Positions 9,402-18,981 of a DNA stretch of 53,864 nt are shown here, one piece after another. The stretch covers positions 1 to 53,864 of the forward strand of contig JAQUWU010000034.1 in the NCBI GenBank assembly GCA_028692715.1, given 5' to 3'. The DNA is from Paludibacter sp. GTDB taxonomy: Bacteria > Bacteroidota > Bacteroidia > Bacteroidales > Paludibacteraceae. Both the position numbers and the translations under genes were made by a program. Every line of letters begins with the position of its first letter. Positions within the stretch are counted from its first letter, which is position 1. Below the pieces are notes generated by a model. It saw only the letters and a list, made by a program, of their open reading frames with translations, was not told the DNA's origin and did not search any database.

Positions 9402-9845
9402 TTATTCAGCTACTACTTCAAAGGCTACCTCAACAGTAACTTCTTTGTGTAGTCTTAATGTAGCTTTGTATGAACCAATTTCTTTGACCGGGTCTTTCAA
9501 TGAAATTACTTTGCGATCAACAGTAAAACCTGCTTTTTCGAAAGCATCTGCAATTTGAATGGGACCAACAGCACCAAATATTTTTCCGGTTGTACTTGTT
9601 TTAGCACCAACTGATAAAACAATATCTTTCAATTTTTCAGCTAATTCAGCTGCATCATTTTTAAGACGGTCTAATTTGTGAGCACGTTGTTTCAAATCTT
9701 CCGCTAACATTTTTTTAGCTGATTCTGTTGCTAGAATAGCTTTTTTTGTTGGGATAAGGAAGTTACGTCCGTAACCCGCCTTTACTTTAACAACATCGTC
9801 TTTGTAACCTAAGTTGATTACATCTTCTTTTAATATAATATCCAT
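9402..9845 (-). CDS. rplI: 50S ribosomal protein L9
   Basis: L9 binds 23S rRNA at the base of the L1 stalk. The 147 residues have the family signature at the N-terminus (IILKEDVINLGYKDDVVKVKAGYGRN region), a long connecting helix (about 45-75), and the C-terminal domain with GKIFGAVGPIQIADA. It is the last gene of the rpsF-rpsR-rplI operon, 19 bp after rpsR. A purine-rich AAAGGAGGAAAAAG stretch sits just before the start, an unusually strong Shine-Dalgarno for a Bacteroidota gene. Confidence 0.97.
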   Translation of the reverse strand: MDIILKEDVINLGYKDDVVKVKAGYGRNFLIPTKKAILATESAKKMLAEDLKQRAHKLDRLKNDAAELAEKLKDIVLSVGAKTSTTGKIFGAVGPIQIADAFEKAGFTVDRKVISLKDPVKEIGSYKATLRLHKEVTVEVAFEVVAE

Positions 9846-9864
9846 ACTTTTTCCTCCTTTTTTA

Positions 9865-10134
9865 TTATTTCATCATGTCGGTTACATAAGGAAGCAACGC
9901 TATGTGACGTGCTCTTTTCACTGCCTGAGCTACTTTGCGTTGATATTTCAACGAAGTACCGGTAAGACGACGTGGAAGAATTTTTCCTTGTTCGTTTAAG
10001 AATTTTTTCAAAAATTCGGGATCTTTGTAATCGATGTATTTAATACCGCTTTTTTTAAAACGACAGTATTTTTTCTTTTTTACATCAACTGAAGGTGGAG
10101 TCAAGTATCTGATATCTCCATTGTTTGCTGCCAT
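9865..10134 (-). CDS. rpsR: 30S ribosomal protein S18
   Basis: S18 pairs with S6 on the platform of the small subunit. The 89-residue sequence shows the family core: [22 protein letters not shown] and [29 protein letters not shown]. It lies 3 bp after rpsF and 19 bp before rplI in the usual bacterial order. Confidence 0.97.
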   Translation of the reverse strand: MAANNGDIRYLTPPSVDVKKKKYCRFKKSGIKYIDYKDPEFLKKFLNEQGKILPRRLTGTSLKYQRKVAQAVKRARHIALLPYVTDMMK

Positions 10135-10137
10135 GTT

Positions 10138-10488
10138 TTAGTTCTCCTTTACTTCTTTAGATTTAACATTCTTTCTTTTCTCTGCATATTCGTACGCGTA
10201 TTTATCCAAACGGAATGATAAGAAACGCAATACGCGCTCATCACGACGGAATTGGATTTCCAGCGCAGCAATTACAGATGGATCTACATCAAACTGAAGT
10301 AACGAATAAAAACCTGTAGATTTCTTTTGGATTGGATACGCCAATTTGCGCAATCCCCAATTTTCCTCATTGGTAATAGTCGCACCATTCTCTGTAAGAA
10401 TGGCTTTGAATTTTTCTACCGCTTCCTTCATCTGTACATCAGACAAAACGGGAGTTAAAATGAAAACGGTTTCATAATGGTTTAACAT
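10138..10488 (-). CDS. rpsF: 30S ribosomal protein S6
   Basis: S6 binds the central domain of 16S rRNA as a dimer with S18. The 116 residues begin [16 protein letters not shown] and contain the family motifs [17 protein letters not shown] and [15 protein letters not shown], with a short lysine-rich tail. First gene of the rpsF-rpsR-rplI operon; a clear Bacteroidales promoter lies 52-82 bp upstream. Confidence 0.97.
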   Translation of the reverse strand: MLNHYETVFILTPVLSDVQMKEAVEKFKAILTENGATITNEENWGLRKLAYPIQKKSTGFYSLLQFDVDPSVIAALEIQFRRDERVLRFLSFRLDKYAYEYAEKRKNVKSKEVKEN

Positions 10489-10539
10489 ACTGTTTATTAG
10501 CTTTTTAGTAATTTATAATAAGTCTTTATTAAAGCGGTG

Positions 10540-10570
10540 CAAAGATACAAATAATTCTTTAACTGACAAG
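10540..10570 (-). promoter_or_regulatory. Promoter of the rpsF operon
   Basis: On the minus strand an exact -7 box TATCTTTG (10547-10540) is preceded after 19 bp by CTTG (10570-10567), a one-mismatch -33 box. Spacing and sequence fit the Bacteroidales consensus. Confidence 0.7.
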
Positions 10571-11010
10571 TATTTTGGCTAAAATAGTTATTATTAATGC
10601 TTTTTGAGGCTGCTATTCTAAGTTTTTGTCAATTGTAATTTTTATTTTAAAATTATCTGTATATTTGTTGTCTTTTAAAAAAAAACAGCGTTTTACTCTG
10701 TTTGAAAGTAATTCCCTTTTTCAATGGGTCGTTATAATATTCACGCGAAGGCGGTAAGTCATCCGGAAATCTGTTTAGTTTATACTTTAGGTATGACTTA
10801 ATTGTATCTGAATATCAGATATTTGTATTAATAATTGTGTCTTCAATTCTACCGACACTCGGCATGTGTCATTTGTGCGAATTTTGTGAGGCTAAAAATA
10901 TCGAAACTCGATATTAATTTTACATACTTGTTATTTATCAAAATAAATGATTTTAGGACGGACTTTTGTTTCATTTAAACATAAGAATGTCGAAAATAAA
11001 TATTAAAAAA
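10571..11010. other. Non-coding gap with a candidate promoter and long leader
   Basis: No open frame here looks real. An exact -7 box TATATTTG lies at 10660-10667 on the plus strand; if used it would give a leader of more than 300 nt before the nuclease gene. The region 10690-10830 has mixed composition (for example GGGTCG and GCGAAGGCGG segments) unlike the AT-rich flanks, which could be structured RNA. No known RNA family was recognised. Confidence 0.3.
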
Positions 11011-11607
11011 ATGGAGTTGGAAATTAAATTAACTATAGCAGGCTTAGTGTACAATCAAACAATTGTGGGAACTTATGGATTGGTGTTGAGTGAAGAGTTT
11101 GGTAACAGGCGTTTTTCGGTGATGATAGGTGAACCTGAAGCACAGTCCATTGCCTTGAAAATGAACAATAAAAAATCACCTCGCCCCTTAACACACGATT
11201 TAATTAAAACCCTGATGACTGTTTTTGATGCAGAATTAGTAAAGGTTTTGATTTATGATATGGTAAATGATGTTTTTTTCTCTGAATTGCACATTCTAAA
11301 AGATGATAATATCTTAATTGTTGATGCCAGAACCTCAGATGCTGTGGCGTTAGCTGTCCGTTCAGATTGTCCTATTTTTATTAAATCTGAAATTTTAGAT
11401 ATCGTAGGTACTATTGTAGAAAAGGATACCGAGGAAAAACAAACTGAAAAAAATGTGGACGCCGAGAAAATGTCTAGAGAAGAACTTGATTTTCTGGCTG
11501 AAGATGAATTGAATGTATTACTTGAAATGGCTATTTCAGAGGAAAAATATGAATTAGCAGTAAAATTACGCGATGCTATTGCGCGAAAAAAAAATGAATT
11601 AAAATAA
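11011..11607 (+). CDS. Bifunctional nuclease (DUF151) family protein with C-terminal UVR motif
   Basis: The 198 residues have a BFN/DUF151 domain (about 1-130: LVLSEEFGNRRFSVMIGEPEAQSIAL, then a SDAVALAVRSDCPIF motif) and a C-terminal UVR-like helix (about 160-197: LLEMAISEEKYELAVKLRDAI). Plant and some bacterial members have nuclease activity; the role in Bacteroidota is unproven. The frame is open back to 10966. The ATG at 11011 is preferred because homologous proteins start right before the first beta strand; the ATG at 10987 is the alternative. It is 53 bp upstream of a nucleoside permease on the same strand, suggesting a joint role in nucleic-acid salvage (inference). Confidence 0.85.
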   Translation: MELEIKLTIAGLVYNQTIVGTYGLVLSEEFGNRRFSVMIGEPEAQSIALKMNNKKSPRPLTHDLIKTLMTVFDAELVKVLIYDMVNDVFFSELHILKDDNILIVDARTSDAVALAVRSDCPIFIKSEILDIVGTIVEKDTEEKQTEKNVDAEKMSREELDFLAEDELNVLLEMAISEEKYELAVKLRDAIARKKNELK

Positions 11608-11660
11608 TTGTTTCGATTGTTCAAACTGTAATATATAACTAATTTAATGAATTGAAAATC

Positions 11661-12893
11661 ATGGGATTAAAATTTCGTCTTGTTGTAATGAATTTTCTCC
11701 AATATGCTATTTGGGGCGCATGGCTTATTTCACTTGGAGCATATTTAGGTGGAAATCTTCATTTTGAAGGCTTTCAGATTGGAAGTTTTTTTGCAACAAT
11801 GGGCATTGCATCATTGTTTATGCCAGGACTAGTGGGGATTATTGCAGATAGATGGATACCGGCTCAAAAATTATTAGGTATATGTCATTTCCTTGCTGCT
11901 GCCTTTTTGGTGGCTGCTGCACCTCAAACGGAATACGGAACTCTTTATCCATTGTTGTTGGGAAGTGTAATGTTTTATATGCCAACCATCGCATTGTCGA
12001 ACTCTGTAGCATATAATGCACTTACAAAAGGCGGTTATGATACGGTAAAAGATTTCCCGCCGATTCGTGTGTGGGGAACAGTTGGTTTTATTTTTTCGAT
12101 GATAGCTGTAGATTTGTTAGGTTTTGCTCATTCTGCAAATCAATTATATTTATCAGCTGGAATAGGCTTTGTGTTAGCTGTTTATTCTTTTACACTTCCA
12201 AACTGTGATATAAGTGTTGATAAAAGCAAAAAATCATGGGTCGATCATATGGGTTTAAGGGCTTTTGCTCTTTTCAAACAGAAAAAAATGGCTATTTTCT
12301 TTATCTTTTCGATGATGTTGGGAATGTCACTTCAAATTACAAATGCATTTGCAAATGATTATTTGACGAATTTTTTTGGTGGAAACGAAGTTTATGAAGA
12401 TACATTTGGTGTCGTCCATGCGAATATATTAATTTCTCTTTCTCAGGCATCTGAAACCTTGTGTATTTTATTAATTCCATTTTTTCTGAAAAAATTTGGT
12501 ATTAAAAAAGTTATGCTAATAAGTATGTTTGCTTGGGTGTTACGTTTTGCATTATTGGGTGCCGGAAATCCCGGTGGTGGACTTTGGATGTTGATACTTT
12601 CTATGATTGTTTACGGCGTAGCTTTTGATTTCTTCAATATATCAGGTTCCCTTTATGTCGAAACTGAAACCGATCCATCTATCCGATCGAGCGCTCAGGG
12701 AGTTTTTATGATAATGACAAATGGTTTTGGAGCATTTATTGGTTCATATGCTGCCGGTTGGGTGGTTGAAGCTGCCGGCTGGCCGAATTCATGGTTTATT
12801 TTTGCAACATATTCGCTTGTAGTTGCTATCGTTTTTGCCATCGTTTTCAAATACAAACACGATCCCAATCAAATTAAAATAGTAACACATTGA
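11661..12893 (+). CDS. Nucleoside permease (NupG-type MFS transporter)
   Basis: An inner-membrane major facilitator of the nucleoside:H+ symporter family, taking up nucleosides. It is 410 residues long with about 12 hydrophobic segments. Family features are the N-terminal KFRLVVMNFLQYAIWGAWLISLGAYL, the FMPGLVGIIADRWIPAQKLLG loop and the C-terminal SSAQGVFMIMTNGFGAFIGSY. A TTG nine bases upstream is also in frame, but the ATG at 11661 fits family starts better. It follows the bifunctional-nuclease gene closely and is closed by a strong hairpin. Confidence 0.9.
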   Translation: MGLKFRLVVMNFLQYAIWGAWLISLGAYLGGNLHFEGFQIGSFFATMGIASLFMPGLVGIIADRWIPAQKLLGICHFLAAAFLVAAAPQTEYGTLYPLLLGSVMFYMPTIALSNSVAYNALTKGGYDTVKDFPPIRVWGTVGFIFSMIAVDLLGFAHSANQLYLSAGIGFVLAVYSFTLPNCDISVDKSKKSWVDHMGLRAFALFKQKKMAIFFIFSMMLGMSLQITNAFANDYLTNFFGGNEVYEDTFGVVHANILISLSQASETLCILLIPFFLKKFGIKKVMLISMFAWVLRFALLGAGNPGGGLWMLILSMIVYGVAFDFFNISGSLYVETETDPSIRSSAQGVFMIMTNGFGAFIGSYAAGWVVEAAGWPNSWFIFATYSLVVAIVFAIVFKYKHDPNQIKIVTH

Positions 12894-12910
12894 TTATTTA
12901 ATATAACAAA

Positions 12911-12953
12911 ACAAACAGCGCAGAAATTGATATTCAATTTCTGCGCTGTTTGT
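12911..12953 (+). terminator. Strong hairpin after the nucleoside permease
   Basis: A perfect 20-bp inverted repeat (12911-12930 with 12934-12953) with a 3-nt loop lies 17 bp after the stop. There is no long T run, so it may act partly by stabilising the 3' end. Confidence 0.75.
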
Positions 12954-13403
12954 ATATTACGAATCTTCTACTGTTAATTTAACCCGCTTTACAGCTATCC
13001 GTTCATAAAGTTATAAATTTCAGCGACTTCTTTTTTTTGCGTTTGTAATTTAGGCGCTACAGATTTTTTTTTAGATAAAAGGTGCATATTTATATTTCAA
13101 ATATTATAAATACGTATGACTTTCGCTTCTAGTTCTGAACATTTACGTATGTATTGGAGGACCTTCTAGACTTCAATTACAAAGTCAATTGTGAATTTAT
13201 TTATACTTAATTTTATTGAAATAACTTTCAATATAGTTAATTATTTTCTTTGTGTTGATAATCAGGAAGTTTGTGCAATGGTATTTTCAACTGTTGATAA
13301 CTTGTAATAAATATTTATCGTATAATAATCTAATAATTATTTATTTTTACGTTATTTGCACTAAATTTATTAATAACAAAAAACAAATGTTAAAATTATT
13401 ATT
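12954..13403. other. AT-rich intergenic stretch before the TonB receptor
   Basis: No convincing gene, RNA or repeat. The last 150 bp are very AT-rich and must hold the receptor promoter, but no exact TAnnTTTG box was found (TTATTTGCAC near 13350 is the closest). Confidence 0.3.
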
Positions 13404-15953
13404 ATGCTAAAGAAAACAAAACTATTTATTTTATCAATTTTATTGATGAGTTTTGCCGCACTGAATGCACAAGTTACGACTTCGAGCATGAGCGGACTGG
13501 TAACAGATGCTGAAGGCGCTGTTATTGGAGCAACTGTAATTGCTACCCACACAGCTTCGGGAACTACCTATGGAGCCACAACCAACACGGGAGGACGTTA
13601 TAGTCTAAACGGTATGCGTGTTGGTGGACCTTATACAGTGGTAATTACTTACATTGGATATGGTAAAAGCACAATTAACAACATTACCTTGAGCTTGGGA
13701 GAAAACTACCCTTTGAATGTAGTCCTCTCGGAAGAACCATCAACTTTGAATGAAGTTTTAGTTACTGCAAATCGTACAAAATTTACTTCTGAAAAAACTG
13801 GTGCAGTAACAAATATCACAAACAATCAGATAGCTAACTTACCTACAGTAAGTCGTAGCATTTCTGACATTACCCGCCTTTCACCTTATGGCGGTAATGG
13901 AATGAGCTTTGCTGGTACAGATGGTCGTACGGCTAACTTTACAGTGGATGGAGCTAATTTTAATAACAACTTTGGTTTGAGTTCTTCACTTCCAGGTGGA
14001 GGTAGTCCAATTTCTATTGAAGCCATAGAAGAATTACAAGTTGTAATCACTCCCTACGATGTTCGTCAAACAAACTTTATTGGTGGAGGTGTCAACGCAA
14101 TTACAAAATCCGGTACAAATACCTTTACTGGTAGCGCATACGTTTTTCATAGAAATGAAAACTTACGTGGCGATGCTGTAAATGGTCAACAAATCTTAGG
14201 TGCGCGTGATGTAGACCGCAACACAACTTATGGTTTCACTTTTGGTGGTCCAATTATCAAAGATAAATTGTTCTTCTTTGTAAACGGCGAAATGGCTAAA
14301 ACTCCAACCGTAGCAAATCGATGGAAAGCATCAACAGATGGTGTCGCAGATGCAGACAATTATATTTCTCGTACAACAGAAAGTGACATGCAAACAGTTT
14401 CTGATTATGTAAAGAATAAATATGGATACGAAACAGGATCTTATACAAATTTCCCTGCAGATGAAGGCAACACCAAATTGCTTGTACGTTTAGATTGGAA
14501 TATAAACAAAAACAATCGTCTGGCTTTACGTTACAATTACACAAAAAACCGTTATTGGTCATCTCCTAGTGGAACATCAATGGACGGAGGTACTCGTATG
14601 TCTGAAGATAGAACATCACAGGCCTCTATGGCATTTGCAAATTCGATGTATTCTAAGGACAACCTTGTTCATTCATTCTCTTTGGATTTGAACAGCCGTT
14701 TGTCTGATAATCTATCTAACCAATTTTTGGCAACATTCTCAAAATTGGACGATGTACGCGGAACCAATTCAACAGTATTCCCATTTATTGATATTTTGAA
14801 AGATGGACAAGCCTATATGTCTTTAGGATACGAACTTTTCACTTGGAACAATGCTGTACACAACGACGTTTTAAATATCAAGAACGAACTTACACACTAT
14901 TTAGGCGATCATAAAATTGTAGGTGGAATCGCTTATGAATACAAGATGGCAGATAATGCTTATATGCGTAACGGTACAGGCTACTATCGCTATTCAAGTC
15001 TTGACGACTTCTTAAACGAAGCAACACCTGAAATTGTAAACTTAACTTATGGTTACGATGGAGAAGCCAATCCTGCAGCTCGCATAAGAACAAACAAAAT
15101 TGGAGTTTACGCGCAAGATGATTGGAGTGTTAGTGATAATTTCAAGCTTTCGTATGGACTTCGTATTGATGGACTTTTCTTCAATAATAATGACTTGATA
15201 ACAAACAATGCTATCCTTGCTATTGATTATGATGGTCGTAATATCGATACAGGAAAATGGCCTGCAGCAAATATCATAGTTTCTCCTCGTATCGGTTTTG
15301 TTTGGGATGCAATGGGCGACAAAAGTCTAAAAGTTCGTGGTGGTACTGGTCTTTTCTCAGGTAACCTACCACTTGTATTCTTTACCAATATGCCATCCAA
15401 CGGTGGAATGGTACAATATCAAGCACAAATAAATGCTGATAACGCAGCAGCAGCAGATATACCTTTCACAATGGATGAATTTGCTGGCGGTCTTGTAACT
15501 GATGCGAATGGAAAAGTTACTACTGCTGCTCTTTACAACAAATTAATATCACTAGGATATCCTTCAACTATTTCTCCTGACGATGGAACAGTTCCTTCTG
15601 CTATTGCAGGTGTAGATCCTGATTTCAAAATGCCAGAAGTATGGAAGACTTCAATCGCTGTTGACTATTCATTTAAAACATCGTTCCCATTCTCTGCAAC
15701 GGTAGAAGGAATTTACAACAAAACAATCAACGGAGTTTCTATTTCTGACTGGAGTATTCCTTCTGTAGGTGGTTTTGCTCGTTTCAACGGTGTTGACAAT
15801 CGTCCAATTTATCCTTCTGGATATCGTACTGCAACAAAAGCATTTGTATTAGAAAACACTTCTCGTGGTTATGGATGGACAGGCAACATTACTTTGAATG
15901 CTCAACCAGCAAAATGGATCAATTTGATGGCTGCCTATACACACAGTGGCTAA
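13404..15953 (+). CDS. TonB-dependent receptor (Oar-like), N-terminal and main part; frame broken at the end
   Basis: An outer-membrane active transporter. It starts with a signal peptide (1-22, ending LNAQ), then a carboxypeptidase-like regulatory beta domain (about 27-110, GLVTDAEGAVIGATV), a plug domain (about 115-230) and most of the beta barrel. The frame stops after AAYTHSG at residue 849 while the barrel continues in the +1 frame from 15946 (next entry). Adding two bases in the short ACACACA run at about 15939-15945 would give AAYTHTVAKDVTGMPG and a continuous protein of about 1090 residues, the usual size. So this is a frameshifted gene, either real or a sequencing error. A lipoprotein gene follows it. 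Confidence 0.85.
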   Translation: MLKKTKLFILSILLMSFAALNAQVTTSSMSGLVTDAEGAVIGATVIATHTASGTTYGATTNTGGRYSLNGMRVGGPYTVVITYIGYGKSTINNITLSLGENYPLNVVLSEEPSTLNEVLVTANRTKFTSEKTGAVTNITNNQIANLPTVSRSISDITRLSPYGGNGMSFAGTDGRTANFTVDGANFNNNFGLSSSLPGGGSPISIEAIEELQVVITPYDVRQTNFIGGGVNAITKSGTNTFTGSAYVFHRNENLRGDAVNGQQILGARDVDRNTTYGFTFGGPIIKDKLFFFVNGEMAKTPTVANRWKASTDGVADADNYISRTTESDMQTVSDYVKNKYGYETGSYTNFPADEGNTKLLVRLDWNINKNNRLALRYNYTKNRYWSSPSGTSMDGGTRMSEDRTSQASMAFANSMYSKDNLVHSFSLDLNSRLSDNLSNQFLATFSKLDDVRGTNSTVFPFIDILKDGQAYMSLGYELFTWNNAVHNDVLNIKNELTHYLGDHKIVGGIAYEYKMADNAYMRNGTGYYRYSSLDDFLNEATPEIVNLTYGYDGEANPAARIRTNKIGVYAQDDWSVSDNFKLSYGLRIDGLFFNNNDLITNNAILAIDYDGRNIDTGKWPAANIIVSPRIGFVWDAMGDKSLKVRGGTGLFSGNLPLVFFTNMPSNGGMVQYQAQINADNAAAADIPFTMDEFAGGLVTDANGKVTTAALYNKLISLGYPSTISPDDGTVPSAIAGVDPDFKMPEVWKTSIAVDYSFKTSFPFSATVEGIYNKTINGVSISDWSIPSVGGFARFNGVDNRPIYPSGYRTATKAFVLENTSRGYGWTGNITLNAQPAKWINLMAAYTHSG

Positions 15954-16674
15954 AGATGTAACAGGAATGCCGGGATCTAATGCTGAATCAGCATTTACAT
16001 ACGTTCCAACAGTAGAAGGTCCTAACAACATTAAATTGCACAATTCTCAATACACTACACCCGATCGTTTGGTAGCATCGCTTACTGCTCACGATAAGAG
16101 CGGTAATCACTATAGCCTTATCTACGAAGCATGGCAAGGTGGAGCCAACTATTCATATATGACTGCTAACGATATGAATAGCGATGGCTACAATTATGAT
16201 GCAATCTATGTTCCAACTGATGATGAAGTGGCAAACAATCAATTCCGCTTTGTTTCTGTAGACGATAAAACTCGTTTTATGGACTACGTACATAACAATG
16301 ATTATTTGAAAAACCAACAAGGTAAATATGCAGAAGCTTATAGCGTTTATTCTCCTTGGGTACATCGTGTCGACTTCGGTTACAAACACGATTTTACCTT
16401 TAAAACAGGTAGTGACGAACACAAACTACAACTTAGCTTGGACATCAAAAACGTAATGAACCTATTTAACTCTAACTGGGGTGTAGCTAAATATCTAAAC
16501 CCTGAAATTGGTTCCGATGCCCGTATTCTCAACTACGAAGGCGCTGATGCTGATGGAGTAGCTACATTCTCTACACCATCTTCAATCAATGGTAGTACCG
16601 AAACATTCACGTCAAGTTACACACTTGGTCAATGTTGGTATGCATCAATTGGAATCAAATATATTTTCAACTAA
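15946..16674 (+). pseudogene. TonB-dependent receptor, C-terminal part separated by a frameshift
   Basis: This +1 frame continues the receptor barrel: KDVTGMPGSNAESAF, then YSLIYEAWQGGANYSY, DFGYKHDFTF and the barrel-closing C-terminal strand ending ASIGIKYIFN with a terminal aromatic-plus-Asn end normal for the family. It has no signal peptide of its own and the GTG at 15946 is unlikely to be a true start. It should be read together with 13404-15953 as one gene. Without the joining segment the receptor would lack its final strands and be non-functional. Confidence 0.8.
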
Positions 16675-16693
16675 TTAAAAAGCACTGACAATT

Positions 16694-18208
16694 ATGAAAT
16701 TAAATAAATTATTTCCATTAATTATTGCAATACTTGCCTTAATGACAAGTTGTGTAGATGAAGCAATAGTGACCTTACTTGATGAAATTCAAGTATCGTC
16801 GTCTTACGTGTCTATCCCTGTGGATGGCGGTACTGACACCATTACTGTTACAGCTCAAGATAGCTGGACAATTGAAAAAGTAGTTACCGAAAAAGACAGT
16901 GTAAAATGGTTATCTATATCAACAATGTCAGGAGAAGCTGGAGAAACTGAGCTTATATTTTCAGCTGAATCTACCTTAGACGGACGTACTGCTGAAGTTT
17001 TAATTCTAAGTGGCGGTAAAACTCAGAGGATTAATATCATCCAAGGTTTAGCCGTGGTTGCAACTGCCACATGTGCGGAGGTAATTGCCGGACCTGACAG
17101 CAAGACTTATCAGGTAACCGGAGTTTGTACAGCAATAACCAGCACAACTTACGGCAACTGGTATTTGGAAGATGAAACAGGCTCTGTTTATATATATGGT
17201 ACTCTTGATGCTAAAGGTGCAGCGAAAAACTTTTTAAGTTTAGGACTTGAAGTGGGAGATGAGGTAACTGTTAAAGGGCCAAAAACCACTTACGGATCAA
17301 CGATAGAATTGGTAGATGTAGAAGTTATCGAAATTAAAAAATCACTTATAAAAGTTGATTCGGTAAAAAATGAAGTTCTTCCTCTCGAAGGTGGTGAATT
17401 TACAGCATACCTTACCTGCAAAGGAGAGGGTGTTTCAGTAGAAATTCCTGAAGATGCTAAATCTTGGTTATCAATTTCTTCTATTCAATCAGAAGGAACT
17501 AATGCTGTTGTGAAATTCAAAGCTGAAGCGAATGCAGCTGGAGATCGTGGAACTACTCTTAAATTCAACACTAAAGTAGATTCTAAAAACTATTCTACAG
17601 AAACAAGTCTTACTCAAAAAGGAGCTATTCTCGAAGTATCAATTGCTGATTTCTTAGCAGCTGAAGTTGGTAATATACAATATCGTTTAACAGGTGTTAT
17701 TACTGAAATTGTAAGTGATAAATATGGTAATTTGAACATAAAAGACTTCTCTGGAGAAGCCTATGTTTATGGCCTTAAAGATTTTGAAGCAAAAGGTTTG
17801 AAGGTTGGTGACATCATCACAATCGTTGGTAAACGTGCTGCATACAAAGAAAGTCCTCAAGTTGGTGGTGCTGTTCTGGAAAGTTCTATATCTGTAACTG
17901 TGGCTACCATTGCCGAAATATTGACTAAAGAAGACTCTAGCGATGATTACTTTATGGTAACTGCTGAAATTAAAGAAATTACTAGTGATAAATATGGCAA
18001 CATGTATTTGAAAGATGGAGACAGTGAAATTTTAATGTATGGTTGTTATCCAGGATATGGTGCATCTGGCGATGATAGATATAATTTAGTTACTGACAAA
18101 GGTCTTAAAGTTGGTGATACACTTACAGTTATTGGAACAAAGGGTTCTTATAAAGGAACAAATCAACTTACTAATGGTTTTTACTTTAGTCACGTGAGTG
18201 CTGAGTAA
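16694..18208 (+). CDS. Secreted lipoprotein with alternating BACON and OB-fold-like repeats
   Basis: The 504 residues begin with a lipoprotein signal (lipobox MTSC, Cys20). Reading along: a BACON-type Ig-like domain (about 28-115, typical SWTIEKV and WLSISTMSGEAGE), an OB-like domain (120-215), a second BACON-like domain (218-308), and two more OB-like domains (312-400 and 405-504). The OB-like repeats share TSDKYGN, a YLKD-type strand and GLKVGDTLTVIG. BACON domains in Bacteroidota are linked to carbohydrate or mucin binding; the OB-like repeats resemble DUF5689-type modules found with Oar receptors. It starts 19 bp after the receptor and is likely its cotranscribed surface partner (inference). 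Ligand unknown. Confidence 0.8.
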   Translation: MKLNKLFPLIIAILALMTSCVDEAIVTLLDEIQVSSSYVSIPVDGGTDTITVTAQDSWTIEKVVTEKDSVKWLSISTMSGEAGETELIFSAESTLDGRTAEVLILSGGKTQRINIIQGLAVVATATCAEVIAGPDSKTYQVTGVCTAITSTTYGNWYLEDETGSVYIYGTLDAKGAAKNFLSLGLEVGDEVTVKGPKTTYGSTIELVDVEVIEIKKSLIKVDSVKNEVLPLEGGEFTAYLTCKGEGVSVEIPEDAKSWLSISSIQSEGTNAVVKFKAEANAAGDRGTTLKFNTKVDSKNYSTETSLTQKGAILEVSIADFLAAEVGNIQYRLTGVITEIVSDKYGNLNIKDFSGEAYVYGLKDFEAKGLKVGDIITIVGKRAAYKESPQVGGAVLESSISVTVATIAEILTKEDSSDDYFMVTAEIKEITSDKYGNMYLKDGDSEILMYGCYPGYGASGDDRYNLVTDKGLKVGDTLTVIGTKGSYKGTNQLTNGFYFSHVSAE

Positions 18209-18269
18209 GAATTACGAAACCTTATACTCGTCCTGAAACCCTTATAGGTTTTAATTGACAAATTAATTT

Positions 18270-18317
18270 ATCATCCTCTTTTGAAGGTTAGCCTTCAAAA
18301 GAGGATGATTTTTTTTT
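18270..18317 (+). terminator. Intrinsic terminator after the lipoprotein gene
   Basis: A perfect 18-bp stem (18270-18287 with 18292-18309) with the loop TTAG runs straight into a T tract ending at 18317. It closes the receptor-lipoprotein unit. Confidence 0.9.
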
Positions 18318-18981
18318 AATGATTATCCCCAATGTATACAGTTGTAGTGAATTTTTAGTTGATGAGATTGACCTCGTTCAGTGAGCAAAAAAAAACGAGT
18401 GAAAAAGACGCAAAAACACTCCTGTTTGACGACCAAAGGGAGGAGTTTTGAGGATTCTAGCCTTTCGAGCGATAGTTTTTTTGTCCTTTTTCGGAGTACA
18501 AATTTACTACTCTCGAGTACCTTTTTTGTTCTATTCGATAATTTTCTTAATCTAGTTTCTTCGCGAAGCGTATCTTTTTCTTTCTGAAATGAGGAAAGTC
18601 TTATTAAATTCAAGTCATGTCTTTTCGATAAATCAATTTTATACATTCCGTTTTCAAATAAATAGCCAAAATAAGGCTCATTTTTTTTTATACTGCCGCC
18701 TAACAGCTCATTATAATCTACAGCTCAAAATTCTTGTTTTAGAATACCGCTTACACCTATCATAACAGCCCTTGCATGAAGTTCGTAACTTTCTGTCAAA
18801 CTGATATTGACTTTCCCTTATTCTTAAATCCTCTGATATTTACTACTAAAGATATTGAATAAAGAAAAATGTTCGTTATAATAATTAGTCACCAAATATC
18901 CCATTTAGATGTGATCTAGAAAATGATTCTGAGAATTTGTGTATCTTTGTTGGCTGATTTTTTTTGTTTAATATAAAGAAC
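18318..18981. other. Gene-poor interval
   Basis: Two overlapping short open frames on opposite strands (18323-18646 minus, 18381-18587 plus) look like chance: their products are low-complexity and resemble nothing known. The plus strand has an exact -7 box TATCTTTG at 18942-18949 for the deaminase. Nothing else was recognised. Confidence 0.35.
18942..18949 (+). promoter_or_regulatory. -7 box for the guanine deaminase gene
   Basis: TATCTTTG, an exact TAnnTTTG match, 32 bp before the ATG at 18982. No TTTG at the standard -33 distance. Confidence 0.5.

Noticed and set aside
10680-10830. Signal recognition particle RNA or 6S RNA
   Set aside because: GCGAAGGCGG and CCGGAAA segments suggested a structured RNA, but the conserved SRP apical loop and 6S features are not there.
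18323-18646. 107-codon minus-strand open frame overlapping a plus-strand frame
   Set aside because: Low-complexity Lys/Arg/Leu/Ser product, no start signal, no recognisable family, and it runs to the terminator region of the preceding gene; most likely chance.
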